From Methylococcaceae bacterium (GTDB taxonomy: Bacteria > Pseudomonadota > Gammaproteobacteria > Methylococcales > Methylomonadaceae), in contig CANNLO010000169.1 of the NCBI GenBank assembly GCA_947505055.1, forward strand, positions 1 through 9,394: 9,394 nucleotides of DNA, given 5' to 3'. The notes below the pieces were generated by a model that worked only from the letters and a program-made list of their open reading frames with translations, had not been told where the DNA came from and did not search any database. A program made the position numbers and the translations under genes. Positions 1 to 6,950 of the stretch are shown in pieces. The stretch's first letter is position 1. Each line of letters opens with the position of its first letter.

Positions 1-1
1 G

Positions 2-1144
2 GGTAACTGGTCAACCAATAGGTATACTCAGTCAGGCGCTAGAACGGCTGCAAATCCGCTCAGCCACGATGCCATTACTAATTATCCAGGTACGCGTTAT
101 TATCTGTCTTTAAATCAATCGTTGATGGATTTTGCAAAGTTTTGGGCCTGGCGACAAGCGACTAAAGTCGAAGATCAATACGCGACTGAAGCCATAGAAG
201 CCCATAACCAGCTTATGTTTACTGTGGTCGATCGTTATTTTAGTGAATTGCAAGCTGAAGATGAGCTGTCTTTTGCTCAAAGCGAAACACTAGCCACTGA
301 AAAAAAGTTAGAGCAAATACAAAAGCAATATGCCAAGCAATTATTAAAAATAACCGATCTTTATGCGATGGAAGCACGATTAGATCAGCTTAAGGCCGCT
401 GAAATTGTTGCAGAAAGCAAGCGTGTTACCGCTCAGGCAGGTCTTAGTGAATTGACCGGTAGCGCCTCGGCTGGGCTTAGTAAACTGAGAGATAACGTTG
501 ATTACCCAGAAATTCAAGGTGATTTAAAGCAATGGTTAGACATGGCGCAAAGCCAAAATCCGGCTATTGCTGCCAAGCAAAAAGCCATTATTGTCGCTGA
601 AACCAATGTAACGGCGCAAAAAGTTAAGCATTTACCCACCGCTGATTTACAGCTTAATTACTTCAATACCAATACCGGTTATCAAAGTAGTCAACAACCG
701 CCTTTTGAGGTACAAACGGCGGCGATTAACGTTAATGTCCCTATCTTTTCAGGTGGCACCACGACTCATCAGATATCCGAAGCACGCTATCGTTTACAAA
801 TGAGTAAAAACGATAATGAAGCCACGATGCGCAGTATTACTAAAGAAACCAGTGATGCTTTTTTAAGCACTAATGCCGCGACGCATAGCATTAAGGCTTC
901 GCAAAGAGCCTTAGAATCAACGCGTAAATCACGAGAAGCCATGGAGAAAGCTTATCAATTAGGCGTGGTGACCATTAGCGATCTGATCAAAGCACAAGAA
1001 GAGGAGTTTTCAGTTAAAAAAGACTATGCTATGGCTAAATATACCTATATTAAAAACCGTATTCGCTTTATGCATGCCATAGGCTCTATCGGTGAAGAAA
1101 ATCTACATGAAGTGAATAACTGGTTAGAGACTAAAAGCCAATAA
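2..1144 (+). CDS. TolC-family outer-membrane efflux/type I secretion channel, 5'-truncated by window edge
   Basis: This is the outer-membrane exit duct of a tripartite efflux or type I secretion system. The frame is open from base 2, giving 380 visible residues. The in-frame TTG at 122 is internal, because the upstream codons read TRYYLSLNQSLMDFAKFWAW, which matches the TolC 'L(S/N)QS.(F/M)D.AK' strand region. Family members usually run about 420-480 residues, so the signal peptide and first helices lie outside the window. The two internal TolC repeats are visible: YAKQLLKITDLYAMEARLDQ (codons near 329-390) and YQLGVVTISDLIKAQEEEF (near 953-1010). The C-terminus GSIGEENLHEVNNWL resembles the E. 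coli TolC ending 'GTLNEQDLLALNNAL'. VNVPIFSGG marks the second beta-barrel entry. The first repeat has KQLLKITD where TolC has VGLVAITD. No transporter or adaptor gene is visible. Family assignment is firm. Whether it serves drug efflux or protein secretion cannot be decided here. Confidence 0.93.
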   Translation, partial: GNWSTNRYTQSGARTAANPLSHDAITNYPGTRYYLSLNQSLMDFAKFWAWRQATKVEDQYATEAIEAHNQLMFTVVDRYFSELQAEDELSFAQSETLATEKKLEQIQKQYAKQLLKITDLYAMEARLDQLKAAEIVAESKRVTAQAGLSELTGSASAGLSKLRDNVDYPEIQGDLKQWLDMAQSQNPAIAAKQKAIIVAETNVTAQKVKHLPTADLQLNYFNTNTGYQSSQQPPFEVQTAAINVNVPIFSGGTTTHQISEARYRLQMSKNDNEATMRSITKETSDAFLSTNAATHSIKASQRALESTRKSREAMEKAYQLGVVTISDLIKAQEEEFSVKKDYAMAKYTYIKNRIRFMHAIGSIGEENLHEVNNWLETKSQ

Positions 1145-1157
1145 AGTAGGTCTGGAG

Positions 1158-1179
1158 TAAAACAGCTTCAGCTGTTTTA
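1158..1179. terminator. Hairpin 1 of a tandem terminator after the TolC gene
   Basis: The arms TAAAACAGC and GCTGTTTTA are perfectly complementary over 9 bp around a TTCA loop. The hairpin starts 14 bases after the TolC stop codon. The descending arm ends in four T residues, so it has the form of an intrinsic terminator for plus-strand transcription. Its A-rich ascending arm gives the same T-run shape when read from the minus strand. Confidence 0.7.
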
Positions 1180-1180
1180 A

Positions 1181-1206
1181 AATGTAATAGCTGAAGCTAT
1201 TACATT
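1181..1206. terminator. Hairpin 2 of a tandem terminator, serving the minus-strand gene train
   Basis: AATGTAATAGCT and AGCTATTACATT form a perfect 12-bp inverted repeat with only two bases between the arms. In RNA this gives an 11-bp stem with a TGAA loop. It lies 41 bases beyond the stop codon of the minus-strand glycosyltransferase. Read on the minus strand it is followed by TTTTAAAA formed with the neighbouring hairpin. Its place between convergent genes and its symmetry suggest bidirectional termination. The U-tract on either side is short, so termination efficiency is uncertain. Confidence 0.6.
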
Positions 1207-1246
1207 CGAAACCTTACATTTCCTGCCCCCATATAACGATAACCCA

Positions 1247-2173
1247 CTAAAGCTTATTAAGAAAAGTAGCCAACCAAAGACTTAAGGTGCCTTGCCATGT
1301 TTGTCGATAAATACCGCAGACAGCCAAGAGTCTAAATCTATCTTTAAACTTAGCGGTTCGTAAGGTTCCAAATAGCTCAAGAATTTCTCTATTATCTTTA
1401 GTCAATAAATACTTAATTGAGCTCAGTGCGGCATAATTAATGTCATTCCAACGCTTAAAGCCACCATTCCAAGCAAAAATAAAGCGATCATATCTCGCAC
1501 CTATTGATCTATTAGCACCTACTAGCGCTTTAGGATGTTGTCGATAAAGTATGCTTGGCTTAGGATCATAATAAACGATGCCACCCGCGCCTTTAATTAA
1601 TTGATATAACCACCAATCATGTGACACCACGTCTTGCAAGCCAGCTTGCTCTATAAGCTCTTTTGCGGCCTGATTAAAAACCATGGTATTGCTACCGGCA
1701 ATACTTTGTATCAAGGCATTACGAAAGGATCTAGGTAAGCAAAATAAAGGTGAATAACCCAAAAAATTTAATTGCTCATCAACGGATTGAGTACGACCAC
1801 AATAAAGCCTAGGAATGTCTTTATCTAGCACTGAATCAAAATAAGCTAAGGCTCTTTCTAGCTTGTCGCTCATCCAGACATCATCTTGATCAGAGAAGGC
1901 ATAAAAATCCGCTCGTATTGAAGGGTCACAAGCCATAGACAAAAAGTTTAAGCAGAAGCCTTGCTTAGGGCCTGCTCGAGTTTCTAGGCGCTTAGCGCCC
2001 CATTGCTGCTGAAACTGCTGGGCCAGTAGCAAGGTATCATCGCTAGAGCCATCATCACTCAACACTATTCTCCAGTTAGAGTGAGTTTGCAGCGTTATGG
2101 AGTGTAGCTGTTCTGCTAAAAATTGCTGTCCATTGAAGGTGGACATTAAGATGGCAATAGAATGGGAAGTCAT
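1247..2173 (-). CDS. Family-2 glycosyltransferase, rhamnosyltransferase-like
   Basis: This is a 308-residue GT-A fold glycosyltransferase, probably cytoplasmic and acting on a lipid- or protein-linked surface glycan. The N-terminus SIAILMSTFNGQQFLAEQL is the GT2 nucleotide-sugar-binding strand. DDGSSDDT (40-47) and SDQDDVW (94-100) are the conserved acidic motifs, with the DXD-type metal site in the latter. AGSNTMVFN (159-167), SHDWW (184-188, probable catalytic base D186) and YRQHPKALVGAN (210-221) match the RfbF/RgpB/WbbL-like branch often annotated as rhamnosyltransferase. Donor and acceptor cannot be read from sequence. The length is normal for the family and no membrane segment is evident. 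The gene is last in the minus-strand train, 89 bases after the large multi-domain gene. No clear Shine-Dalgarno sequence precedes the ATG. A later in-frame ATG (codon 10) falls inside the first conserved strand and is unlikely to be the start. Confidence 0.9.
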   Translation of the reverse strand: MTSHSIAILMSTFNGQQFLAEQLHSITLQTHSNWRIVLSDDGSSDDTLLLAQQFQQQWGAKRLETRAGPKQGFCLNFLSMACDPSIRADFYAFSDQDDVWMSDKLERALAYFDSVLDKDIPRLYCGRTQSVDEQLNFLGYSPLFCLPRSFRNALIQSIAGSNTMVFNQAAKELIEQAGLQDVVSHDWWLYQLIKGAGGIVYYDPKPSILYRQHPKALVGANRSIGARYDRFIFAWNGGFKRWNDINYAALSSIKYLLTKDNREILELFGTLRTAKFKDRFRLLAVCGIYRQTWQGTLSLWLATFLNKL

Positions 2174-2194
2174 TTAATAGATAAATACTGAAAA

Positions 2195-2223
2195 ATTAAA
2201 TAATTTAAACAAGTTTATGTCAT
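2195..2223 (-). promoter_or_regulatory. Possible sigma70-like promoter ahead of the GT2 gene
   Basis: On the minus strand ATGACA (2223-2218) and TTTAAT (2200-2195) each match the sigma70 consensus hexamers at 5 of 6 bases, and the spacer is exactly 17 bases. A start site about seven bases further on would leave a leader of roughly 15 bases before the ATG at 2173. The spacer holds a small palindrome, TAAAC-AA-GTTTA (2206-2217). The gap is very AT-rich, so a chance match is quite possible. Confidence 0.3.
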
Positions 2224-2262
2224 GGTCTGTTTAACAACAAGTCACTTATATCTTTTGTGCGA

Positions 2263-5200
2263 TTATCTCACAATTCCTCTCCCACAATAGTAATCATCCA
2301 ATACTATATTCTTTAACAGATCTGATTCTAACTTTGATTGCTGCACAATAAATGCGTCATACAATTGTTTCGCGACCTTAATGGAAGGCTTGTAACTGGA
2401 AAGGATTTGTTCACGACAATTTATTGCATCATGGGTATAACGAATAACGCCTTTCTGAAGTTCTGCCCTAAAGTTAAAACCTTCTATTTCATCGCTGGAC
2501 AACTCGCGATAGTGAGTCATTAAATGATTATTTTGATCCAGTTCGTAATGTATGACTTGAGCTGTGCTTGAGCTAAGAAATTTTTCAAGCAAAAAACTAT
2601 TACCATACATCAGTGGAGTAGGGTTCAATAAAGGTTCAATATCTTCCAGAAAGCACCCACGGATTATTACGTCGTGCATTTCAGCAACTTTGACAGCCCT
2701 CTGATCGGTCATCAAGTAGTAACCATGTACCGGTGTAGAAACCAATCTATTGAGATAATTTTGAATAGTTCCGCCATATCCAATATCCACCACGGCCTGG
2801 CGACCTAGCTGCTCAAGTCCCATGTCGTCGAGATAATGTTTCAGCGCATCGTATTCGAGACTTGCATTAGCTATGATCTCTGCTGCCAATGCATTCAATA
2901 ATGGTAACAGATGATCAACCTGCTCATTTTGTACTTCAATCGAACTATTGCGTTTCCATTGCACTTGATTTTCGAGCAGTTTCCAGCGAGATTCACTCAA
3001 CTGTAAGCCATAGCGTTCATACAGGAAGCTACTGATTGTGTTTGTGTAGTAGGTAGCTTTTGCGATAATCAGAATATCAGCAAAAGTTTCAATCATAGGG
3101 ACGCTAACGGCTCTGCGTGAAAGGACTAAATAATCTGCTTGCGGCAAGCCATCAAGCCCTTCTGTCCATAGATCGTAGACTTGCTTTATCAATTGACCTT
3201 CGCGAGCAAGGAAATAGAGACGATCAATCTTATCGTGGAGTGCTTTTTCTATAAGCCATTCTGACATTCCAACCAATAGTGGACCTATTAAGCTATAACC
3301 AATGTTGAAGGGACTCGGCTGTATCAGCGAGTAAGGATCAAATTGGGGATAGCTGATTGCAGAGAAATTTTGTTGCAGAACAAGGCCTAATGTAAGCTCA
3401 TCGTTTATATCTCCGTTTCTCTCGGTTGTTTCGATCAATGAATGAAATCGAGGTAGTCCCCGAGCAAACTCAATGGGTTTTAGAACATGAATAGCAAGCA
3501 CGCCCTTATCGCAGGGTATTTGGATATCAGAACGCTCGTTATCTCCTATCATCAGCATCTCCGCTGGACTTATCCCATATTTGGAGAACACATACTCATA
3601 AAGTTCACCGGTATCTTTACGTAACCCTATTTCATTGGATAGAAATAACATGGTCCAACCATTAATGCCATTGTTTTGTAGACTGGATTCAATAACAGTG
3701 CGAGGCAAAAACATGTCTGAAATTAACACGACAGGCTTTCCTGTAATCAAGGCCTGCTGATAAAGCTTTACAACCTCAGGTCTTGGCTTAACTGTCGCCT
3801 GCTCGACTTTCTGCTCCATGTCTCGAATTTGCGTTAGTGTCTCGTCGGATAAGTCCGTCAACTTTGTCAGTCTAGCAAATATTTCTGTCATTCCAATATC
3901 TTTGCCAGCCGCTTCGCGAGCTTGGCCTTCGGCAATTGATCGATACTCTAAATAGAGCTGTCCGGCTCTCCCACCAATGCGCTCTGCAACAATGGCTTTC
4001 ACTGATTCAGCATCCAACAGCGGTCGACATAGCAGGGTATCGAAGATGTCAAAGGCAATCAATTTGATTGTAGGATCAGCTAACTGATTGACCATGGACT
4101 GAAAAGGGCGCGAGAGGTATTGCTGAAAGCTCCAGGCAGACCACGTTGGGTTCTGCAGGTCCTTGATAATACCAGACCTATAGCCTTGTTTTAGTGTAGA
4201 TAAAACCAAAAGTCGTTCTAAACAATGTGCAAAAGTACCATCGAGTTGCCCTGTTTCTTCTGCAAAGTCGTTAAGAGTAATCCCAGTATTAAAAAGTGGC
4301 TTAAGGGCATTGCCCTTGACCCAAAACATAGAACCAGCGGGAAAGTCGAAATAGCCTTGGGGAACCGTGCTGATGCCAAGGCGAGCGCACCAGACGGCAC
4401 CAGCGGCCTTATTGGCCAGCCAGGTATTGGCTTGATAGGGTAGCAGCGTATAATTCTGCGGATAAACAATACCACATGGGGCATCCCCCTGCATGAGCGC
4501 AAAGATACTGCGTATACGCTTTTCGCTACCCAACAAATTGCCACAGAGATATTGACGCCAACCTTCGGTTGCCCCGTTATTGTACAACGATTTTTTGCTA
4601 TGCAGATGAGCAATATAGCTATAGTTCTTCAAACGCGAGCCAAAGGTGCAAAACATCGGGGCAATATCTCGCCCACGATTAGGCGCCTGTTCTATAACCA
4701 ACTTGCCTCGCATTGCAAGATCGGCGAAGGCTTTTCGGCATACATTAATGCCTTCTACACTAGCGACAGAGACATAAAGGTCGTACTCGAAAGGCATGTT
4801 TTTTAGATATTGAGTAAACTCGTCTGCAAGGTCGTGGTAGTACATATGCAGATGGATGGCGATATCTCCTTCTGCCTGCTGCGCCTGCGGCAGCGTATCG
4901 ATAAGAAGCAATTGGTTATCTATCGGAATGGTATTGGAGCATAATGCAGTAGCATTCCATTGCTCATAGTGAGGCATCCCTTTGAATATCGAACTAAAGC
5001 TTCGATAAGCCCAATACAGGAGTTGATTGCGATATTGCCCTGGTAGACGCCAATAAAACCTTTTTCCATGATGAATGAGACGTGCACGCACAATACCCAT
5101 AACCAGACCGCGTTCGCCTCGTAGCAGTCGCGATGGTAAGCGTAGTGGCCGAGTAACAAGCCAACTGTTTGAACTATAAAGAGCAACAATCTGCCCATCA

Positions 5201-6918
5201 CGTTCAGCCACAGCCTGATTGAGGCCTACGACCTGTCCTTCACGTTCAGCCACAGCCTGATTGAGACCTTCAATCTGCGCTTCACGTTCAGCCATAGACT
5301 GATTAAGGCCTACAATCTGCCCATCACGTTCAGCCATAGACTGATTAAGGCCTTCAATCTGCTCTTCACGTTCAGCCACAGCCTGATTGAGACCTAAGAC
5401 CTGCACATCACGCTCGACCACGGCTTTATTCAACTTTGCCTCGTGCATCTCTATACAGGACATAATATTAAACAGATCATCATGTCGCCATTCTTTAAAC
5501 CATTTTTTGTACAGATCGGCTTTTACTTGCTGCTCAATTAGAGGGTTAGGTCTGACGCCCTGACCGGATGCCCCGCCAATTCGATAATAAGCACTAAAAT
5601 GAGGCGCAAAAAAGAAATCACCGTAAGCGGCAGCCTGCAACCAAAAATCCCAATCCTCATATAAATCGAGTGATTCATCCATGCGACAACCGTTATCTAC
5701 AATTGACCTAGAAAATAATACCGCATGAATTGGAATATAATTTCCTGCCAATAACCGCGTTCGATCAAATGCTTGGCCAAAATTATTGCCGATGGGTTGT
5801 TTTTGTTCGTTTACCCCCGTCACACAACTATAAGCGACTTTTTTATCTGGATTGAATAACAATGCCTCTATGAGTAAGGATATATGCTCTGACGTAAACC
5901 AGTCGTCATCGTCAAGGAAGACTAGATAGTCTCCTTGTGCATTACTTAAACCTTTATTACCTGCACGACTTCTGTACAAACTTTCTTCGCTATCGAGAAA
6001 TCTTAGCGGAAAGTTTCCGCACCAATCACTCAGTGATGAATGTCCTGCACCTTTAGCATTGACTACCACGACTTCAATATGGGCATAGGTTTGCAAAGCA
6101 ACAGAATCCAGCGCTTCTGATAAGGTGTGCCTATCCATACTGCGGATAATTACAGAAACCAGAGGTAGATCAGTATGGTCTAAAGCTAAGCCTAAGGCTC
6201 TTTGGCGCTGATGTTCCGATTGGTAAAGCTTAAAGGGATCATTTGTTAATGCTTCGGCAGAAACCAAAATAAAGGCTTCGGCAGCTGTTACTTCAGCAGG
6301 TAGTGTGTAAGTTCTGTAGCGATTGAGTGCGGCAATATCTAAATCATAACGTTGCTGCTGGTTTTGCGACACGAAACATTCCATTGCCAATTTTTTTCGT
6401 TCAGCAAGATCGCTGATATCAAGTAATAGGTTGGGGTGTAGTGGAACCCCAACTTCATATAATGCTAATTGGGGTTTGCTGGGAGCTCGTCTAACCGCTT
6501 CAATAACACACATCGCAAGCGCACGATGATCAGGGTGCATTTCTAGCAATGAAGGTGTATATATTAAGTCAGCAGTGCTGAGCTCGATGGTCTCCATAAT
6601 GCGTTGAATTAAGGCTTCCCCATAGGCGATGGCACGATCGGGTAAGCGCCAAAATTCTGGTTCACCATAACCTAAAATAGTTGCCGCCTTAAGGCTTTCG
6701 GCTTCTCTTTTTGCGATGACTGTAGATTTTTTATCACCTTCAGCACCAAAAGCACCATCGCTTACAATCACAACATGCACTAAGGTTCCCGCCGCAACAT
6801 GACGTAAAATGGTGCCGCCACAACCAAATACTTCATCATCAGGATGAGGTGCAAAAACGACTACAGAGCTTGCACTAATGCATTGAGTTGCCTGATAAGG
6901 GATCAGTTTATTTTCCAT
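2263..6918 (-). CDS. Multi-domain glycan protein: PIG-L deacetylase, GT2, coiled coil, RgpF, HAD-like, conserved C-terminus
   Basis: This 1551-residue, apparently cytosolic protein has five or six modules. Residues 18-205 are PIG-L/LmbE-type, with APHPDDE (23-29) and HPDH (128-131), the zinc and catalytic motifs of GlcNAc-type deacetylases. Residues 251-455 are GT2, with VSVIIRSMDR, DDDDW (336-340) and EDWDFWL (421-427). Residues 496-579 are six 14-residue coiled-coil repeats, followed by SNSWLVTRPLR, a motif common after glycosyltransferase coiled coils. Residues 684-920 are RgpF-like: HMYYHDLADE, PNRGRDIAPM, HLHSKKS, FPAGSMFW and DGTFAHCLER. Residues 950-1150 are HAD-like: DIFDT (957-961), LISDM (1065-1069), K1101 and GDNERSD (1125-1131). 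Residues 1190-1551 are a conserved tail with FLAREG, LSRRA and VDIGYGGT, as in COG5610-type predicted hydrolases. Inferred role: assembly and trimming of a rhamnan-like or amino-sugar glycan. It follows the methyltransferase-GNAT gene by 32 bases. No Shine-Dalgarno sequence is obvious before the ATG, so translation may be coupled or weak. Base composition varies along the gene. Domain calls are firm; substrates are unknown. Confidence 0.92.
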   Translation of the reverse strand: MENKLIPYQATQCISASSVVVFAPHPDDEVFGCGGTILRHVAAGTLVHVVIVSDGAFGAEGDKKSTVIAKREAESLKAATILGYGEPEFWRLPDRAIAYGEALIQRIMETIELSTADLIYTPSLLEMHPDHRALAMCVIEAVRRAPSKPQLALYEVGVPLHPNLLLDISDLAERKKLAMECFVSQNQQQRYDLDIAALNRYRTYTLPAEVTAAEAFILVSAEALTNDPFKLYQSEHQRQRALGLALDHTDLPLVSVIIRSMDRHTLSEALDSVALQTYAHIEVVVVNAKGAGHSSLSDWCGNFPLRFLDSEESLYRSRAGNKGLSNAQGDYLVFLDDDDWFTSEHISLLIEALLFNPDKKVAYSCVTGVNEQKQPIGNNFGQAFDRTRLLAGNYIPIHAVLFSRSIVDNGCRMDESLDLYEDWDFWLQAAAYGDFFFAPHFSAYYRIGGASGQGVRPNPLIEQQVKADLYKKWFKEWRHDDLFNIMSCIEMHEAKLNKAVVERDVQVLGLNQAVAEREEQIEGLNQSMAERDGQIVGLNQSMAEREAQIEGLNQAVAEREGQVVGLNQAVAERDGQIVALYSSNSWLVTRPLRLPSRLLRGERGLVMGIVRARLIHHGKRFYWRLPGQYRNQLLYWAYRSFSSIFKGMPHYEQWNATALCSNTIPIDNQLLLIDTLPQAQQAEGDIAIHLHMYYHDLADEFTQYLKNMPFEYDLYVSVASVEGINVCRKAFADLAMRGKLVIEQAPNRGRDIAPMFCTFGSRLKNYSYIAHLHSKKSLYNNGATEGWRQYLCGNLLGSEKRIRSIFALMQGDAPCGIVYPQNYTLLPYQANTWLANKAAGAVWCARLGISTVPQGYFDFPAGSMFWVKGNALKPLFNTGITLNDFAEETGQLDGTFAHCLERLLVLSTLKQGYRSGIIKDLQNPTWSAWSFQQYLSRPFQSMVNQLADPTIKLIAFDIFDTLLCRPLLDAESVKAIVAERIGGRAGQLYLEYRSIAEGQAREAAGKDIGMTEIFARLTKLTDLSDETLTQIRDMEQKVEQATVKPRPEVVKLYQQALITGKPVVLISDMFLPRTVIESSLQNNGINGWTMLFLSNEIGLRKDTGELYEYVFSKYGISPAEMLMIGDNERSDIQIPCDKGVLAIHVLKPIEFARGLPRFHSLIETTERNGDINDELTLGLVLQQNFSAISYPQFDPYSLIQPSPFNIGYSLIGPLLVGMSEWLIEKALHDKIDRLYFLAREGQLIKQVYDLWTEGLDGLPQADYLVLSRRAVSVPMIETFADILIIAKATYYTNTISSFLYERYGLQLSESRWKLLENQVQWKRNSSIEVQNEQVDHLLPLLNALAAEIIANASLEYDALKHYLDDMGLEQLGRQAVVDIGYGGTIQNYLNRLVSTPVHGYYLMTDQRAVKVAEMHDVIIRGCFLEDIEPLLNPTPLMYGNSFLLEKFLSSSTAQVIHYELDQNNHLMTHYRELSSDEIEGFNFRAELQKGVIRYTHDAINCREQILSSYKPSIKVAKQLYDAFIVQQSKLESDLLKNIVLDDYYCGRGIVR
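5182..5433 (-). repeat. Six tandem 42-bp in-frame repeats encoding a 14-residue coiled-coil unit
   Basis: Six consecutive 42-bp units encode LNKAVVERDVQVLG, LNQAVAEREEQIEG, LNQSMAERDGQIVG, LNQSMAEREAQIEG, LNQAVAEREGQVVG and LNQAVAERDGQIVA (residues 496-579 of the large protein). The hydrophobic spacing (L, then V four residues later, then I seven after that, then L) fits two heptads per unit, with Arg at one core position. Inner units are nearly identical in DNA, which points to recent slippage or conversion. The outermost unit at 5392-5433 is the most diverged. The array lies between the GT2 and RgpF modules. Confidence 0.93.
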
Positions 6919-6950
6919 TAAGATGAGTAAGAAATATTTCGAATAAGGTT

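Noticed and set aside
122..127. TTG/ATG at the start of the visible plus-strand frame as the TolC start
   Set aside because: The frame is open to the window edge and the upstream residues align with TolC, so this is an internal position.
2338..2523. 61-codon plus-strand open frame opposite the 3' end of the large gene
   Set aside because: The minus strand here encodes the continuous C-terminal tail, and the plus-strand translation has no recognisable domain or start signal.
4218..5201. Open frames of 72-131 codons on both strands across the middle of the large gene
   Set aside because: They overlap well-supported RgpF and linker coding sequence in other frames, show no recognisable motifs and have no ribosome binding site that I can see. 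They are shadows in the GC-richer part of the gene.
5182..5433. Regularly spaced direct repeats resembling a CRISPR array
   Set aside because: The 42-bp units are contiguous without unique spacers and keep the reading frame of a coiled-coil protein segment.
6919..6950. Palindrome GAAATATTTC (6931-6940) before the large gene as an operator or terminator
   Set aside because: It has only 5-bp AT-rich arms with no loop or T-run, and it lies in a 32-base intergenic gap within a probable operon. A chance occurrence is the simpler reading.
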